Assembly: GCA_001485295.1 (NCBI GenBank)
Contig: BBOA01000002.1
Location: 1 to 64,000, forward strand
Reading direction: 5' to 3'
DNA: 64,000 bases
DNA from: Type-B symbiont of Plautia stali
GTDB taxonomy: Bacteria > Pseudomonadota > Gammaproteobacteria > Enterobacterales > Enterobacteriaceae
The position numbers and the translations under genes were made by a program. This document shows positions 42,533 to 52,892 of the stretch, in pieces. How positions within the stretch are numbered: the first letter of the stretch is position 1; each line of letters opens with the position of its first letter. Below the pieces are notes generated by a model. The model was given only the letters and a program-made list of their open reading frames with translations, searched no databases and had not been told where the DNA came from.

Positions 42533-43813
42533 ATGAGTAAGTCCGAAAACCTGTTTGCCGAAGCGCAGCGTCTGATCCCCGGCGGCGTTAACTCGCCGGT
42601 GCGCGCGTTTAACGGCGTAGGCGGCACGCCGCTGTTCATCGAACACGCCAACGGCGCCTACCTGTATGACGCCGACGGCAAAGCCTATATCGACTATGTT
42701 GGCTCATGGGGACCGATGGTGCTGGGCCACAACAACGCCGAGATCCGCAACGCGGTGATTGAAGCTGCCGCGCGCGGTTTGAGCTTCTGTGCGCCCACCG
42801 AAATAGAAGTGAAAATGGCGCAACTGGTGTGCAAGCTGATGCCGAGCATGGATATGGTGCGCATGGTGAACTCCGGCACCGAGGCGACAATGAGCGCCAT
42901 TCGCCTAGCGCGCGGCTTTAACCACCGCGACAAAATCGTCAAATTCGAAGGCTGCTATCACGGCCACGCCGACTGCCTGCTGGTGAAAACTGGTTCCGGC
43001 GTGCTGACGCTAGGCCAGCCCAACTCGCTAGGCGTGCCGGCGGATTTCGCTCGTCACACCCTGACCTGCACCTATAACAATCTCGACTCGGTGCACGCCA
43101 CCTTTGAGCAGTACCCGCATGAGATCGCCTGTATTATCGTCGAGCCAGTAGCGGGCAATATGAACTGCATTCCACCGCTCCCGGACTTTCTGCCGGGACT
43201 GCGCGCGCTGTGCGACGAGTTCGGCGCGCTGCTGATCATCGACGAAGTGATGACCGGCTTCCGCGTGGCGCTAGGCGGCGCCCAAGAATATTACAACGTG
43301 AAGCCGGATCTGACCTGTCTCGGCAAAATCATCGGCGGCGGCATGCCGGTTGGCGCTTTCGGCGGACGCCGCGAGGTGATGGACGCGCTGGCACCGACTG
43401 GTCCGGTCTACCAGGCGGGCACGCTTTCCGGCAACCCGATCGCGATGGCGGCCGGTTTCGCCTGTCTGACGCAGATCGCCCAGCCGAGCACGCACCAGAC
43501 GCTGAACGAGCGCACCACGCAGCTGGCGCAAGGTCTGCTGGCGGCGGCGCAGGTGGAGAATATCCCGCTGGTGGTGAATCACGTCGGCGGCATGTTTGGT
43601 ATTTTCTTCACCGACGCCGACAGCGTGACCTGCTACGCCGACGTGACGAAGTGCGACGTCGAGCGCTTTAAGCGCTTCTTCCACTTGATGCTTGAAGAAG
43701 GCGTTTACCTTGCTCCTTCTGCCTTCGAAGCGGGCTTTATGTCGCTGGCGCACAGCGCCGAGGATATCGATCGCACCGTCGACGCCGCGCGTCGCTGTTT
43801 TGCGAAGCTGTAA
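42533..43813 (+). CDS. hemL: glutamate-1-semialdehyde 2,1-aminomutase
   Basis: HemL makes 5-aminolevulinate from glutamate-1-semialdehyde for heme. The 426 residues (same as E. coli) have [11 protein letters not shown] near the start, [17 protein letters not shown] near residue 120 and the PLP lysine in [17 protein letters not shown] near residue 265. It is intact. A short GC stem and seven T residues (43832-43857) after the stop may be a weak terminator. Confidence 0.97.
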   Translation: MSKSENLFAEAQRLIPGGVNSPVRAFNGVGGTPLFIEHANGAYLYDADGKAYIDYVGSWGPMVLGHNNAEIRNAVIEAAARGLSFCAPTEIEVKMAQLVCKLMPSMDMVRMVNSGTEATMSAIRLARGFNHRDKIVKFEGCYHGHADCLLVKTGSGVLTLGQPNSLGVPADFARHTLTCTYNNLDSVHATFEQYPHEIACIIVEPVAGNMNCIPPLPDFLPGLRALCDEFGALLIIDEVMTGFRVALGGAQEYYNVKPDLTCLGKIIGGGMPVGAFGGRREVMDALAPTGPVYQAGTLSGNPIAMAAGFACLTQIAQPSTHQTLNERTTQLAQGLLAAAQVENIPLVVNHVGGMFGIFFTDADSVTCYADVTKCDVERFKRFFHLMLEEGVYLAPSAFEAGFMSLAHSAEDIDRTVDAARRCFAKL

Positions 43814-43935
43814 AACAAGCGAGTCATTAAAAGGCTGTCAGAGGCCGGTCTTTTTTTGCTTGTGGGAAGAGAGCGGGCGCGGTTAGTATGGGTAGCCGTC
43901 TGTGGAAAATCCTTTTACCGCGAGCGGCTTAACAA

Positions 43936-44432
43936 CTAGATAAAGTAAGACGTCTCAATGAAGGCCGCCATCAGTCCCGCCGGCAGCAGAAACACCAGCG
44001 CGTCGCCCGGCACGAAGAACAGCATCACCACCAAGCCGAACCCCGCACTGGAGCTGATGCACATCACTTCCGGGCTAGCCATCGTGACTGCCGGCCACGC
44101 CGAGCATCACACCTACCGCGAGCGCCGCCAGCAGGCGCGGCGCTCGCCACGGCAGCAGCTGATGTAGCAGACGCTGCTCGCTTAGCGCCATCTATATGCA
44201 TCGCGACCCACGCACGCAGCCCTAGCAGCTCCAGACCGAGCAGTGTCCAGCGTAGCACCGCGCAACGTTCGGCTGGTACCTTGTCGCTCATATCGAGCGC
44301 GGGTGGCGCCGAGCCAGTGCGTAAGTGCGGCAGCAGCGGCACGCCCGTCAGCGCGGTTAGCGTGCCGGTAGAGAGTTCGCACCAATGCTCCGATCAGCAC
44401 CGCCAGCGGCGTGGTAGCCATTCCGCCTGGCA
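43936..44432 (-). pseudogene. fhuB: ferrichrome ABC permease FhuB, deletion remnant
   Basis: FhuB is a double permease of about 660 residues in E. coli; only about 500 bases remain. Pieces match the join of the two halves (TGTLTALTGVPLLP, then ALDMSDKVPAERCAVL in another frame). Then MLFFVPGDALVFLLPAGL runs straight into FIETSYFI and a stop, which is the far C-terminus. Two large deletions and several frameshifts are therefore present. The upstream end is joined to fhuD. Confidence 0.88.
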
Positions 44433-45109
44433 GCTGCCACAGCGGGCTGCGACCGAGCGGTGTCGTCGCGATGATCGAAACAGATAGTCTCCACGTCGCG
44501 CAGATGCGCTAGGTGTTCGATGCCAATCACCGCGCTGCCCCAGAAGTTGGTTTCGCCCTGCCACGCCCTCGTCAGGCCGAGATGCTCCATCACTTCAAGG
44601 AAAAGGCTGTTTTTACCAAAGGCGAGCGCGTGGCGGTTGTCCATCAGCGACATCAGCAGGATCGGACGCGCGGGCATATAGAGCCAGCATCTGCAAATGC
44701 GCCTCTGCTTCGGCTTCCTGGCTGATAAGCGTCGCCAGCGCGCGCAGCGAGTCGCGCGCGGCGGAGAGCGGTTTGCCGTCGCCGCGATTGAGGTCAAAGC
44801 CCATGATCGGCGCGATGCCCCGAAGCTTTTCCGGCGACGGACCGCAGCCGTTCGAGCAGAGGATCAGCGACGGCTGCAGTTGCGTCATCAGTTTAAGATT
44901 AGGTTCAGTACACAGCCCAAAGTCTACCTTGTGCGATGGCAGCGGCGGCTTACCGACCCAGATGTTGTAATTGCGCGTATCGGCGACCGCCAGCGGCGCG
45001 GCGCCGAGCGCCAGCAGCAGCTCGGTCGGCAGCCACTCCAGCGCGATAATGCGCTGTCGCCTTGATCGAGGCCGCGGCAAAGCGCTCAGCCACGGCGACA
45101 AAGCCAGCG
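44433..45109 (-). pseudogene. fhuD: ferrichrome-binding protein FhuD, pseudogene
   Basis: FhuD binds ferrichrome-type siderophores in the periplasm. The fragment begins inside the signal region (ALSPWLSAL). It continues RIIALEWLPTELLLALGAAPLAVADTRNYNIWVGKPPLP and GCGPSPEKLRGIAP, and later MDNRHALAFGKNSLFLEVMEHLGL and AWQGETNFWGSAVIGIEHL. A frameshift separates the halves and another follows CFDH. The 3' end (LWQ) is joined by a deletion to the middle of fhuB. The start codon has been lost with the fhuC junction. Confidence 0.9.
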
Positions 45110-45360
45110 CCACCAGATGTTCGCAATAGCGCACGGCCATATTGATTTCGTGCAGCACGGCGATCACCATCAGGCCGAGCTCGCTGCTGAGGCGCTGGAC
45201 AACGCCAGTACCTTGACCTGATGCGCGATATCCAGCGCCGAGGTCGGCTCGTCCAGCAGCAGGCAACGGCTGTTCTGCGCCACTAGCATCGCCAGCCAGA
45301 CGCGCTGACGTTCTCCGCCGGAGAGGCTGTCTACCAGTCGCGCGGCCAGCGGCTTCAGCG
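45110..45360 (-). pseudogene. fhuC: ferrichrome ABC ATPase FhuC, internal fragment
   Basis: Only the middle of FhuC remains: [19 protein letters not shown] (ABC signature) and [19 protein letters not shown] (Walker B), then, after a frameshift, [25 protein letters not shown]. The N-terminal half with Walker A and the last 35 or so codons are gone. It is joined upstream to fhuA and downstream to fhuD by deletions. Confidence 0.9.
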
Positions 45361-45763
45361 CGAAATCGAAGCCGGTAGAAAAGAGGTTGTCGCTACTCAT
45401 CTAGAACTGTACTTCGCGCAGCGTCTCCTGCGTCGGACGCTTGCTCACTAGCGCTACCACGCCGCCTAGATTGCTCTTACCGTAGAGCACCGACACCGGC
45501 CCGGCGCGCTCAAGGAAGTAAGGATCGATCGCGAATTCAGAGTCGGTTTTGGTGCCGGCCGCGCTCTTTTTTTCGCGGCGACGGTCGGCGCCGGTCTCCA
45601 TGCGCCCTCCTACGCCGCGTCGGGGCCGTCTGCCGCGGAAACTACCAGTGTTTCCTCAACCAGCGCGGAGGCGCTCACTGAGCCAAAAATCACGGCAATG
45701 CTCAAAGCCAGCGGGCGGTGGGAAAAGCACCGCGCAGATAATAAGGAAAAGTCGTTCGCGCAT
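45361..45763 (-). pseudogene. fhuA: ferrichrome outer-membrane receptor FhuA, 5' remnant
   Basis: FhuA is a TonB-dependent receptor of about 700 residues. The ATG at 45761-45763 starts MRERLFLIIC, then comes a frameshifted signal region with ASALVEETLVVSA. Plug-domain pieces follow: DPYFLERAGPVSVLYGKSNLGGVVALVSKRPT, TLREVQF, TAG, then [10 protein letters not shown]. After this it is spliced directly into fhuC. All barrel-coding sequence is lost. Confidence 0.9.
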
Positions 45764-45811
45764 TGATAGTAGTGTCTCTTGAATAAAGTAGTGGGCAGGC
45801 GAATGGAAACA

Positions 45812-45826
45812 GGAATGATTATTATG
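45812..45826. promoter_or_regulatory. possible degenerate Fur box before fhuA
   Basis: On the minus strand ATAATAATCATTCC lies about 50 bases before the fhuA start. It shares most positions with the centre of the Fur consensus GATAATGATAATCATTATC, and fhuA is Fur-regulated in enterobacteria. The match is partial. Confidence 0.4.
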
Positions 45827-45920
45827 CCGGATGGATTTTAGGCGAAACTGCGCGTTTTCCGCAAGCGATAATCCCGCGCTTGGCGCCGTCTGGGAGGCAT
45901 TCGCGCAGTATTGCTCGGGC

Positions 45921-45951
45921 ACAAAAAAAGGGCGCCTTAGCGCCCTTTTTA
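45921..45951 (-). terminator. rho-independent terminator after mrcB
   Basis: The stem AGGGCGC pairs with GCGCCCT around TAAG, with A residues and T residues on both flanks. It begins 10 bases after the mrcB stop on the minus strand. Confidence 0.85.
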
Positions 45952-45960
45952 ACCGATGGT

Positions 45961-48441
45961 TTAGTTACCGCCGAACATATCTTTGATCCAGCCCGCGACG
46001 CCGTCGCCGTCTTTCTTCTCCGGCTGTTGCTGCGGTTGCCGCTGCATCTGCTGCTGACAGAGCGTGTCAGGATCGAGCATCCACACCGGCAGCGAGCGCC
46101 GGATGTAGCTGCCGGTGCCACAGACAAAGTTGCCCGCGGTATCGACGTTCATCATTGAGACATCTTCCGGCGGCGTCAGTACCAGCGGTATTGGCGCCTG
46201 GTTATCCAGGTAGCGGCGATAGATCTGCATCGCGCCGCTGGCGCCGTAGAGCTTACTTGGTTGGTTGTTGTCGCGGCCGATCCAGGTGATAGCGACTTCC
46301 TTGCCGTCGACCCCGGCGAACCAGCTGTCGATCAGGTCGTTGGTGGTGCCGGTTTTGCCCGCCAGATGCGCCTTCAGATAACGCGTACCGAGCGCGCGCG
46401 CCGTACCGTGATCCACAACCTGCTGCATGGTATAGAGCGTCAGATAGGCGGCCTGCAACGGCTCGACGCGCTGCGCCTGCGGATAGTTCTGGTAGAGCAC
46501 GCTGCCGTCTTCGGCGATCACCGAGCGCACTGCCGACAGCGAGGCGCGGTTGCCGCCGCTGGCGATCGACTGGAACGCCTGCGCCACCTCGATCGGCGTC
46601 AGGTTAAGCGCGCCGAGCAGCATCGACGGCATCAGGTTGAGCTGATCTTTCGGCACGCCCAGTTTGGTCCAAGTATCCACCACCGCGTCGATCCCTAGCG
46701 TCATTCCGAGGTTAACCGTCGGCACGTTCATGGAGTTGGTCAGCGCGTCGACCAGCATCACCTTGCCGCTGAAGCGACGATCGTCGTTCATCGGCTTCCA
46801 GACGGTGCCGTTCGGCTGTTTCAGCGCGATCGGCTCATCGGCGATCCAGCTGTTGAGACGATAGGTGTTCGGCTGGCTGAGCGCCGTTAGATAGGTCGCC
46901 GGCTTCGCCAGCGAGCCGATGGAGCGACGAGCCTGCAGCGCGCGGTTATAGCCGGCGAACTGCGGATCCGCGCCGCCTACCATGGCGCGCACTTCGCCGC
47001 TAAAACGGTCGACCACTACCATCGCGGTTTCCAGATCTTTCAGGCCGTGCTGTTTTTTCAGCGCCGGAATGCCGTCGAGCACCGCTTTCTCCGCCGCGTC
47101 CTGCGACATCGGATCGAGCGTGGTGAAGATCTTCACGCCGGAGAGATCTTTTACCTTGTCGCCCAGCTTCGCCTGCAGCTCGTTACGCACCATCCGCATA
47201 AAGGCGGGCTGAGGCGTAATCACGCCGCCTTTCAGCTGCACGCCGAGCGGACGCGCCGAGAACATGTCGTACAGCTCCTGGTCAATCACCTTCTGCTGTT
47301 GCAGCAGACGCAGCACCAGATTACGGCGCTCCAGCGCCAGCTTTGGATTACGCCACGGGTTGTAGAGCGAGGCCCCCTTCACCATGCCCACTAGCATCGC
47401 CTGCTGATTGAGGCTCAGCTCATCGACCGGACGGCCGAAGTAGTAGAGGCTCGCCAGTGGGAAGCCGCGGATCTGGTCGTTGCCCGCCTGGCCGAGGTAA
47501 ACCTCGTTCAGGTAGAGTTCCAGAATACGATCCTTGCTATAGCGCGCATCCATAATGACCGCCATATAGACTTCGCGCGCTTTACGCCACAGCGAACGCT
47601 CGTTGGTCAGGAACAGGTTTTTCACCAGCTGCTGCGTCAGCGTACTGCCGCCCTGCACCGCTTTGCCGGCGGTGATATTGGCGAGGAAGGCGCGGCCGAT
47701 CGAGTAGGGGCTAATGCCGTCATGCTCGTAGAAGTGTCGGTCTTCGGTGGCGATCAGCGTGTCGACCAGCAGAACCGGGAAGCCGGCGCGCGGCACGAAC
47801 AGGCGCTGTTCACCGTTCGGTGACTGCAGCATGGTGATCAGGCGCGGATCGAGGCGGAAGAAGCCGAAGTCGAGGCCAGAGTCGAGGTTTTTAATCTCGC
47901 ACAGCTCATCACCGTCGAACACCATCTGCGCGTGCACTTGGCCCTCTTTGCTGTCCGGAAAGTCAAACGGACGACGCAGCAGATCGATGGTATTGCCTTT
48001 GACCGAAAATTCGCCGGGGCGCATAATGCGCGACACTTCACGATACTGCGTGCCTTCCAGCAGCGCGATCATCTCTTTCTTGTTATAGGCCATGCTTGGC
48101 TCCAAGCTGACCATGCGGCCGTAGACGGTCGCAGGCAGCTGCCACACTTTGCCGTCGATGCGGGCGCGGATCTTCGAGTCGAGGTAGACGCCCCAAGCGG
48201 CAATAATTACCACAAACACGAGGAAAAGCTTGATTAACCAGCCTAACCAGCGGCGCTTCCCGTGCGACGGAGGCTTTCCTTTACTTTTACGCGGTACAGG
48301 CGCTTTCTCCTCGACCTCATCGTCAAAATCATTATGTTCAAAATCGTCTTCATTCCTTCGGCGACCCCGACGCGTATCGTTACGCGGCGGCTTGGGTTGT
48401 TTTCCTTTGCGCCCAATGGGTTCGCGATCGTTCCCAGACAT
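45961..48441 (-). CDS. mrcB: penicillin-binding protein 1B (bifunctional)
   Basis: PBP1B polymerises and cross-links peptidoglycan at the inner membrane. The start MSGNDREPIGRKGK (48439-48441) gives 826 residues (E. coli 844). There is a charged cytoplasmic tail, one membrane segment near residue 60, a UB2H domain, a glycosyltransferase domain with EDRHFYEHDGIS near residue 225, and a transpeptidase domain with SIGSLAKPATY near residue 505 and KTGTTND near residue 695. The C-terminal Gln-rich tail is shorter than in E. coli. Confidence 0.96.
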   Translation of the reverse strand: MSGNDREPIGRKGKQPKPPRNDTRRGRRRNEDDFEHNDFDDEVEEKAPVPRKSKGKPPSHGKRRWLGWLIKLFLVFVVIIAAWGVYLDSKIRARIDGKVWQLPATVYGRMVSLEPSMAYNKKEMIALLEGTQYREVSRIMRPGEFSVKGNTIDLLRRPFDFPDSKEGQVHAQMVFDGDELCEIKNLDSGLDFGFFRLDPRLITMLQSPNGEQRLFVPRAGFPVLLVDTLIATEDRHFYEHDGISPYSIGRAFLANITAGKAVQGGSTLTQQLVKNLFLTNERSLWRKAREVYMAVIMDARYSKDRILELYLNEVYLGQAGNDQIRGFPLASLYYFGRPVDELSLNQQAMLVGMVKGASLYNPWRNPKLALERRNLVLRLLQQQKVIDQELYDMFSARPLGVQLKGGVITPQPAFMRMVRNELQAKLGDKVKDLSGVKIFTTLDPMSQDAAEKAVLDGIPALKKQHGLKDLETAMVVVDRFSGEVRAMVGGADPQFAGYNRALQARRSIGSLAKPATYLTALSQPNTYRLNSWIADEPIALKQPNGTVWKPMNDDRRFSGKVMLVDALTNSMNVPTVNLGMTLGIDAVVDTWTKLGVPKDQLNLMPSMLLGALNLTPIEVAQAFQSIASGGNRASLSAVRSVIAEDGSVLYQNYPQAQRVEPLQAAYLTLYTMQQVVDHGTARALGTRYLKAHLAGKTGTTNDLIDSWFAGVDGKEVAITWIGRDNNQPSKLYGASGAMQIYRRYLDNQAPIPLVLTPPEDVSMMNVDTAGNFVCGTGSYIRRSLPVWMLDPDTLCQQQMQRQPQQQPEKKDGDGVAGWIKDMFGGN

Positions 48442-48492
48442 TGGTTTCATTCTCTAGGCATTACGTTAGCAGCGCCGATACTCTAGCGACTT

Positions 48493-49969
48493 TTACCGCT
48501 TCCGCATAGCGGAACCCTCTAAGGCGCTGGCCGGATCGTCCGGCCAAGGATGTCGGGAATAGCGTCCTTTCATCTCTTTCTGCACCTCAAGATAGGCGCC
48601 TCGCCAGTCGCGGGTGATCTGCAGCGACCACTGTGCGGGCGACAACAGCTCCAGCACCAGCGGCACGCGCCCTTCCGCCGCTCGCCTCGCCGAACATCTT
48701 CTGAATGCGCACCGCCAGCGCAGGCGGCTTATCTGCATTATACCGAACAGGCAGCCGGCTTCCGGTAAGCATAGTGTAATGAGTTGGCAGCGCATTATCC
48801 AGCCGCTGATGTTGTGACCATGTGAGCAAATGTAATAGCAGCGCGCTGACAAGGTTGACCGCCTACAGCAATTTGAGATCTCGCACTGCGCCCATCTCCG
48901 GCAACAGCCAGCGATCGAGCGTCGCGCTGCGTGAGCAATTGCTGTGCCACGCGCAGATATTTTTCCGGCGGCAGATCGAGCCTAGTCAGTCGATCCGACT
49001 GGCGGCAGCCCCACTGCAGCAGCTCGATCCAGAGCGCGGCGAGATTGCTGTGCAGAATTTCGGCCTCGCTCTGCGCGGCGGCGCGCGACACCTGTTCTTC
49101 GGGGATCAGATGCAGGCAGATGCCGGGCATCGACGCCCGGCGCGGCCAGCGCACTGCGTTATTGAGGCCTAGCTGATGCGTTTTGGGTCAGCAGCCGCGT
49201 CACGCGGCGGCGCGCGTCGAACTGCGCGGTGCACTCCAGCGTGCTGTCCACCACCAGCAGGATGCCTTCGATGGTCAGGCTGGTTTCGGCGATATTGGTG
49301 GCGAGCACTACTTTGCGGCGGCTAGGCAGCGCGGGCAGAATGGCAGAGGTACTGCGCCGTAGAGCGGCATGAGATCGACATCGTCCGCCACGCGGGATTC
49401 TAGCTCGCGCCGGATTTGTTCGATCTCCGCCACGCCGGGTAGAAATAGCAGCAGAGAGCCGCACCGCCTCCTCAAAACGCAGCGTGGCACTGAGAGAAGT
49501 AAAGCGGCGCGGCACGGGAAAGCTGTAGCTTTCGGAGACGATCAGCGGCGCGTTGTCCAACGTCGCCAACATCAGCAGGATTTTCAGATCCTCACGCAAT
49601 CCCTGCTGCACGTCGAGTGGCAGCGCCAGATCCGCCTGTAGGCTGCTATCGTAGAACACACCGAGGATCACTAGCGACACGCCGCTGAGCTTGGGGTCGC
49701 GCTGTAGCTGCCGCGTCAGCATGCCTTCCGTCACCACTTCCGGCCGGGTGGTCGGCCCGACGCAGTTCTCGCCGCGCATGGGATAGCCGACAGTGCCGCC
49801 AGCCGACGCGGCTCCGGTATAATGATGCGGCCCGGCAGAGCCGCCTGCCGCAGCAGCGGCAGCTAGGTTGATTTGCTCGCGCCGGTCGGGGCTGCCAGCA
49901 AAATTTGCGTCGCGCCGTCGAGTGCCTGAAACAGGTCGGGTAGCACGGCGCTGACCGGTAAATCACTCA
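48493..49969 (-). pseudogene. hrpB: DExH-box helicase HrpB, pseudogene
   Basis: HrpB is an RNA helicase-like ATPase of unclear role, about 810 residues in E. coli. Only about 1.48 kb remains. It starts with GTG 49967-49969 (VSDLPVSAVLPDLFQALD). Walker A is damaged (PTGASKST for PTGAGKST) and followed by TAG, and the DEFH box reads GVFY. Pieces such as VVLATNIAETSLTIEGI and the C-terminal VPLVLELLSPAQWSLQITRD and EVQKEMKGRYSRHPWPDDPA are in different frames, with large deletions between. Confidence 0.93.
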
Positions 49970-50045
49970 CGGCAAACTCCCGTTCAGCCTGTGTTAAGAT
50001 GGCGCGCATTGTAGCACTCATCCGCGAGGATCGCCGGAGACCGTC

Positions 50046-50391
50046 ATGGAGATACAACGCCTGTTTTTTGGCATCGTGCTGCCTGACTCGCCGCAGCCGT
50101 AGCTGGTGTGCTAGCACGCCGATCACTTCGCCGGCGCCGCCGGACACTGGCCACGGCCCTGCGTGGTGTGGCTCGGCCGCCGCGCGGCCTTCTGCAGTTC
50201 CCGACCTGCTGCGCGCCTAAGCGGCGCGTCACGGCTGCGCCCAGAGCGCTCAGACGTTTCATCCGTACGTCACGCTGCCGCTGCGCGGCTTTCACTGGCG
50301 CTTTAGCGTCGACCATTTTTCACTGCTTTCGTCGCAGTATGCGCGCTGCCGCACGCCCTATCAGGCTCTGGCGAGCTGGCTGCTGACCTGA
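50046..50391 (+). pseudogene. thpR: RNA 2',3'-cyclic phosphodiesterase ThpR (LigT), pseudogene
   Basis: ThpR is a 2H-family enzyme of about 176 residues. The remnant starts MEIQRLFFGIVLPDS and soon meets TAG twice. Later CVVWLGRR and, in another frame, a FHPYVTLPL-like segment recall the second HxT motif. Internal deletions remove the first HxT region, and only about 345 bases remain. It is divergent from hrpB as in E. coli. Confidence 0.85.
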
Positions 50392-50403
50392 CTTTGGAGC
50401 GCT

Positions 50404-51099
50404 ATGCTGTTTTTACCGCCGTTAAAGCCCGCCCGACTGATCGTCCGCTATAAGCTTTTTCTCGCCGACGTGGTGACGCCGGAAGGGGAAACTCTGACCA
50501 TCCACTGCGCCAACACCGGCGCGATGACCGGCTGCGCCACGCCGGGCGACAGGATCCTCAGACAGCCTGACGCGTAAATACCCGCACAGCTGGGAGCTGA
50601 CCGAAACGCAGCAGGGCCACTGGATCTGCGTTAATACGCTGCGCGCTAACCAGCTGGTGAAAGAGGTGCTGGCCGCGGATCGTATTTCCGCCTTATTCGG
50701 TTATGAGCGCTGCTAGGCGGAAGCTAAATATAGTGCGGAAAAAAGCCGCATGGATTTCCTGATTCAGGCAAGCGACAGGTGCAACTGCTATATTGAATTC
50801 AAGTCTGTGACCCCCTTACATCAAGGAAAAGGCTATTTTCCGGATGCGGTGACGGTTCGAGGCCAGAAGCACCTGCGCGAGCTAAGCGCCGTCGCGGCTT
50901 CGGGCCATTGGGCTGTTTTGCTGTTTGCGGGTTCTGCACTCGGGGATTGAGGACGTTCCCCCCCGCGCGCTATATCAACGCACGTTATGCAGGCCAACTG
51001 GCCTAGGCACAGCAGGATGACGTAGAGATCCTAGTATATCGCACGGAATTATCGCCGGCTGGCCTATTTCTGAAAATGCCGGTTACCTTTACCTTGTAA
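50404..51099 (+). pseudogene. sfsA: sugar fermentation stimulation protein SfsA, pseudogene
   Basis: SfsA is a nuclease-fold DNA-binding protein of unclear role. The first third is intact ([39 protein letters not shown]). A frameshift then leads to a stop. Later parts are readable in other frames: [41 protein letters not shown] and [22 protein letters not shown] interrupts FGYERC and more shifts occur near the end. Confidence 0.92.
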
Positions 51100-51390
51100 T
51101 ATCTTTTGCAAATTTTCGCGGTATGAATGATTAACGCGAAGCGCCAAATACGCTGTTCCTCACCGGCTCGTCAAAGTGCGTTCATCAATAATTGCCAACC
51201 TTGACTGCTTCTGTTATTTATAGCCGCCTGTTTTTCCCCATATGGGGGATCGATGTACCCATTTGTTTGTGGCAACGCGGCGAAAGTTGCCAGGTAAAAT
51301 GTAGCGCACTGACTACACTCAACAGCCTGACGCTTAATCGCTGTCGCTGAACTACAAAAGGTACAGTGCGTGTTATCCAGGAGAAACAAC

Positions 51391-51846
51391 ATGCAAGAAG
51401 GACAAAACCGTAAAACATCGTCCCTGAGTATTCTCGCCATCGCTGGGGTGGGGCCATACCAGGAGAAGCCGGGTGAAGAGTATATGAACGAAGCCCAGCT
51501 GCAACATTTTCGCAAGATTTTGGAAGCTTGGCGTAATCAGCTGCGTGATGAAGTAGACCGTACCGTCTCGTATATGCAGGACGAAGCGGCCAACTTCCCC
51601 GATTTAGTTGACCGCGCCGCACAGGAAGAGGAATTCAGCCTTGAACTGCGCAACCGCGACCGCGAGCGTAAGCTGATCAAGAAGATCGAGAAAACGCTGA
51701 AGAAAGTCGAAGATGACGACTTCGGCTACTGCGAGTCTTGCGGCGTGGAGATCGGCATCCGCCGTCTCGAAGCGCGTCCGACCGCCGATCTCTGCATCGA
51801 CTGCAAGACGCTAGCTGAAATCCGAGAGAAACAGATGGCTGGCTAA
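51391..51846 (+). CDS. dksA: RNA polymerase-binding transcription factor DksA
   Basis: DksA works with ppGpp to control rRNA and amino-acid promoters by inserting a coiled coil into the RNA polymerase channel. The 151 residues equal E. coli DksA and are nearly identical. The coiled-coil tip reads [15 protein letters not shown] (a Pro-to-Leu change between the two key aspartates), and the zinc site is CESCG with CIDC. The ATG at 51391 has CAGGAG upstream. The 291-base gap before it (51100-51390) holds no gene and should contain its promoter. Confidence 0.97.
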   Translation: MQEGQNRKTSSLSILAIAGVGPYQEKPGEEYMNEAQLQHFRKILEAWRNQLRDEVDRTVSYMQDEAANFPDLVDRAAQEEEFSLELRNRDRERKLIKKIEKTLKKVEDDDFGYCESCGVEIGIRRLEARPTADLCIDCKTLAEIREKQMAG

Positions 51847-51918
51847 TGCCACGCCTGATCGCACCGCACTGCGGAAAAGCATGCTGTCGCTCCGTTGTGC
51901 GGTGAACTTTACCGGCCT

Positions 51919-52855
51919 ATGTCCACGCATCCCTGTATCGGGCGTTTCGCCCCTCTCCGTCTGGCGATCTTCATTTCAGTTCGCTGATTGCCGCCCTTGG
52001 CAAGCTATCTTAGCGCGCGAGCAAAACGGCCTCTCGCTGATGCGCATCGAAGATATCGATCCCGCCGCGCGAAGTCGCCGGTGCCGCCACGCGCCTCCTG
52101 CATCTGCATCAGCTGGCGGATTACAGCCTGCACTGGGACGGCGAGGTGCTGTGGCAGTCGTAGCGTTATAATACGGCCTACCGCGGGGCGCTCACCTAGC
52201 TGTAGGCGCATCGCTAGAGCTATTACTGCACCTGTACGCGTCGCCGGATTCAGCAGATCAGCGGCTTTTACGAAGGTCACTGCTGCCGCAATCGCCATCT
52301 GAGACCGGAGAACGCTGCGCTGGCGCCAGCACGCGCCGGTCTCCAACTTTGACGACCGACTGCGCGGCGCGCTAAGCGTCGATGCGCGCCTAGCGCAGGA
52401 AGACTTTAATTATTCATCGTTGCGACGGCCTCTTAGCCTATAACCTAGCGGTCGTGGTGGACGATCACTTCCAAGGTTTAACGGAAATCGTGCGAGGCGC
52501 CGACTTAATTGAGCCGACGGTGCGACAGATCGCGCTTTATCAGCAGCTCGGCTGGTATGTGCCGGCATATCTGCATCTGCCGCTGGCGATCAATCCCGAC
52601 GGCAATAAGCTGTCGAAGCAGAACACGCCCCGTCGCGGCCCACAGGCGACCCGCGGCCGCTGTGGTGCAGGCGCTGCGCTTTCTCGGACAGCCGGTCGCA
52701 GCGAAATGGCAGGACGAAACGCAGGAGAAACTGCTGGAAAGCACTATCTCGCAGTGGAGTATCGCTTTGACACCCCGAGAGAACGCCCTGAAACCGGCAG
52801 AGCCGACAACACCATTCCTAAATGATTCGCAACAGGCTATGATTAGCTGCTGATT
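51919..52855 (+). pseudogene. gluQ: glutamyl-Q tRNA(Asp) synthetase GluQ, pseudogene
   Basis: GluQ attaches glutamate to queuosine in tRNA-Asp. The ATG at 51919 starts MSTHPCIGRFAP, after which one base is missing so that the PSGDLHF signature lies out of frame. More fragments match ([11 protein letters not shown]-region shifted, [64 protein letters not shown]), with several TAG codons and shifts between them. It lies between dksA and pcnB as in E. coli. Confidence 0.92.
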
Positions 52856-52892
52856 TTATTTACACCACTTTACGTCGCTGTCGAGGTGTCCC

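Noticed and set aside
43936-45763. Novel multi-domain iron protein formed by the fhu fusions
   Set aside because: The joined pieces are in different frames with stops at or near each junction, so no continuous product is possible.
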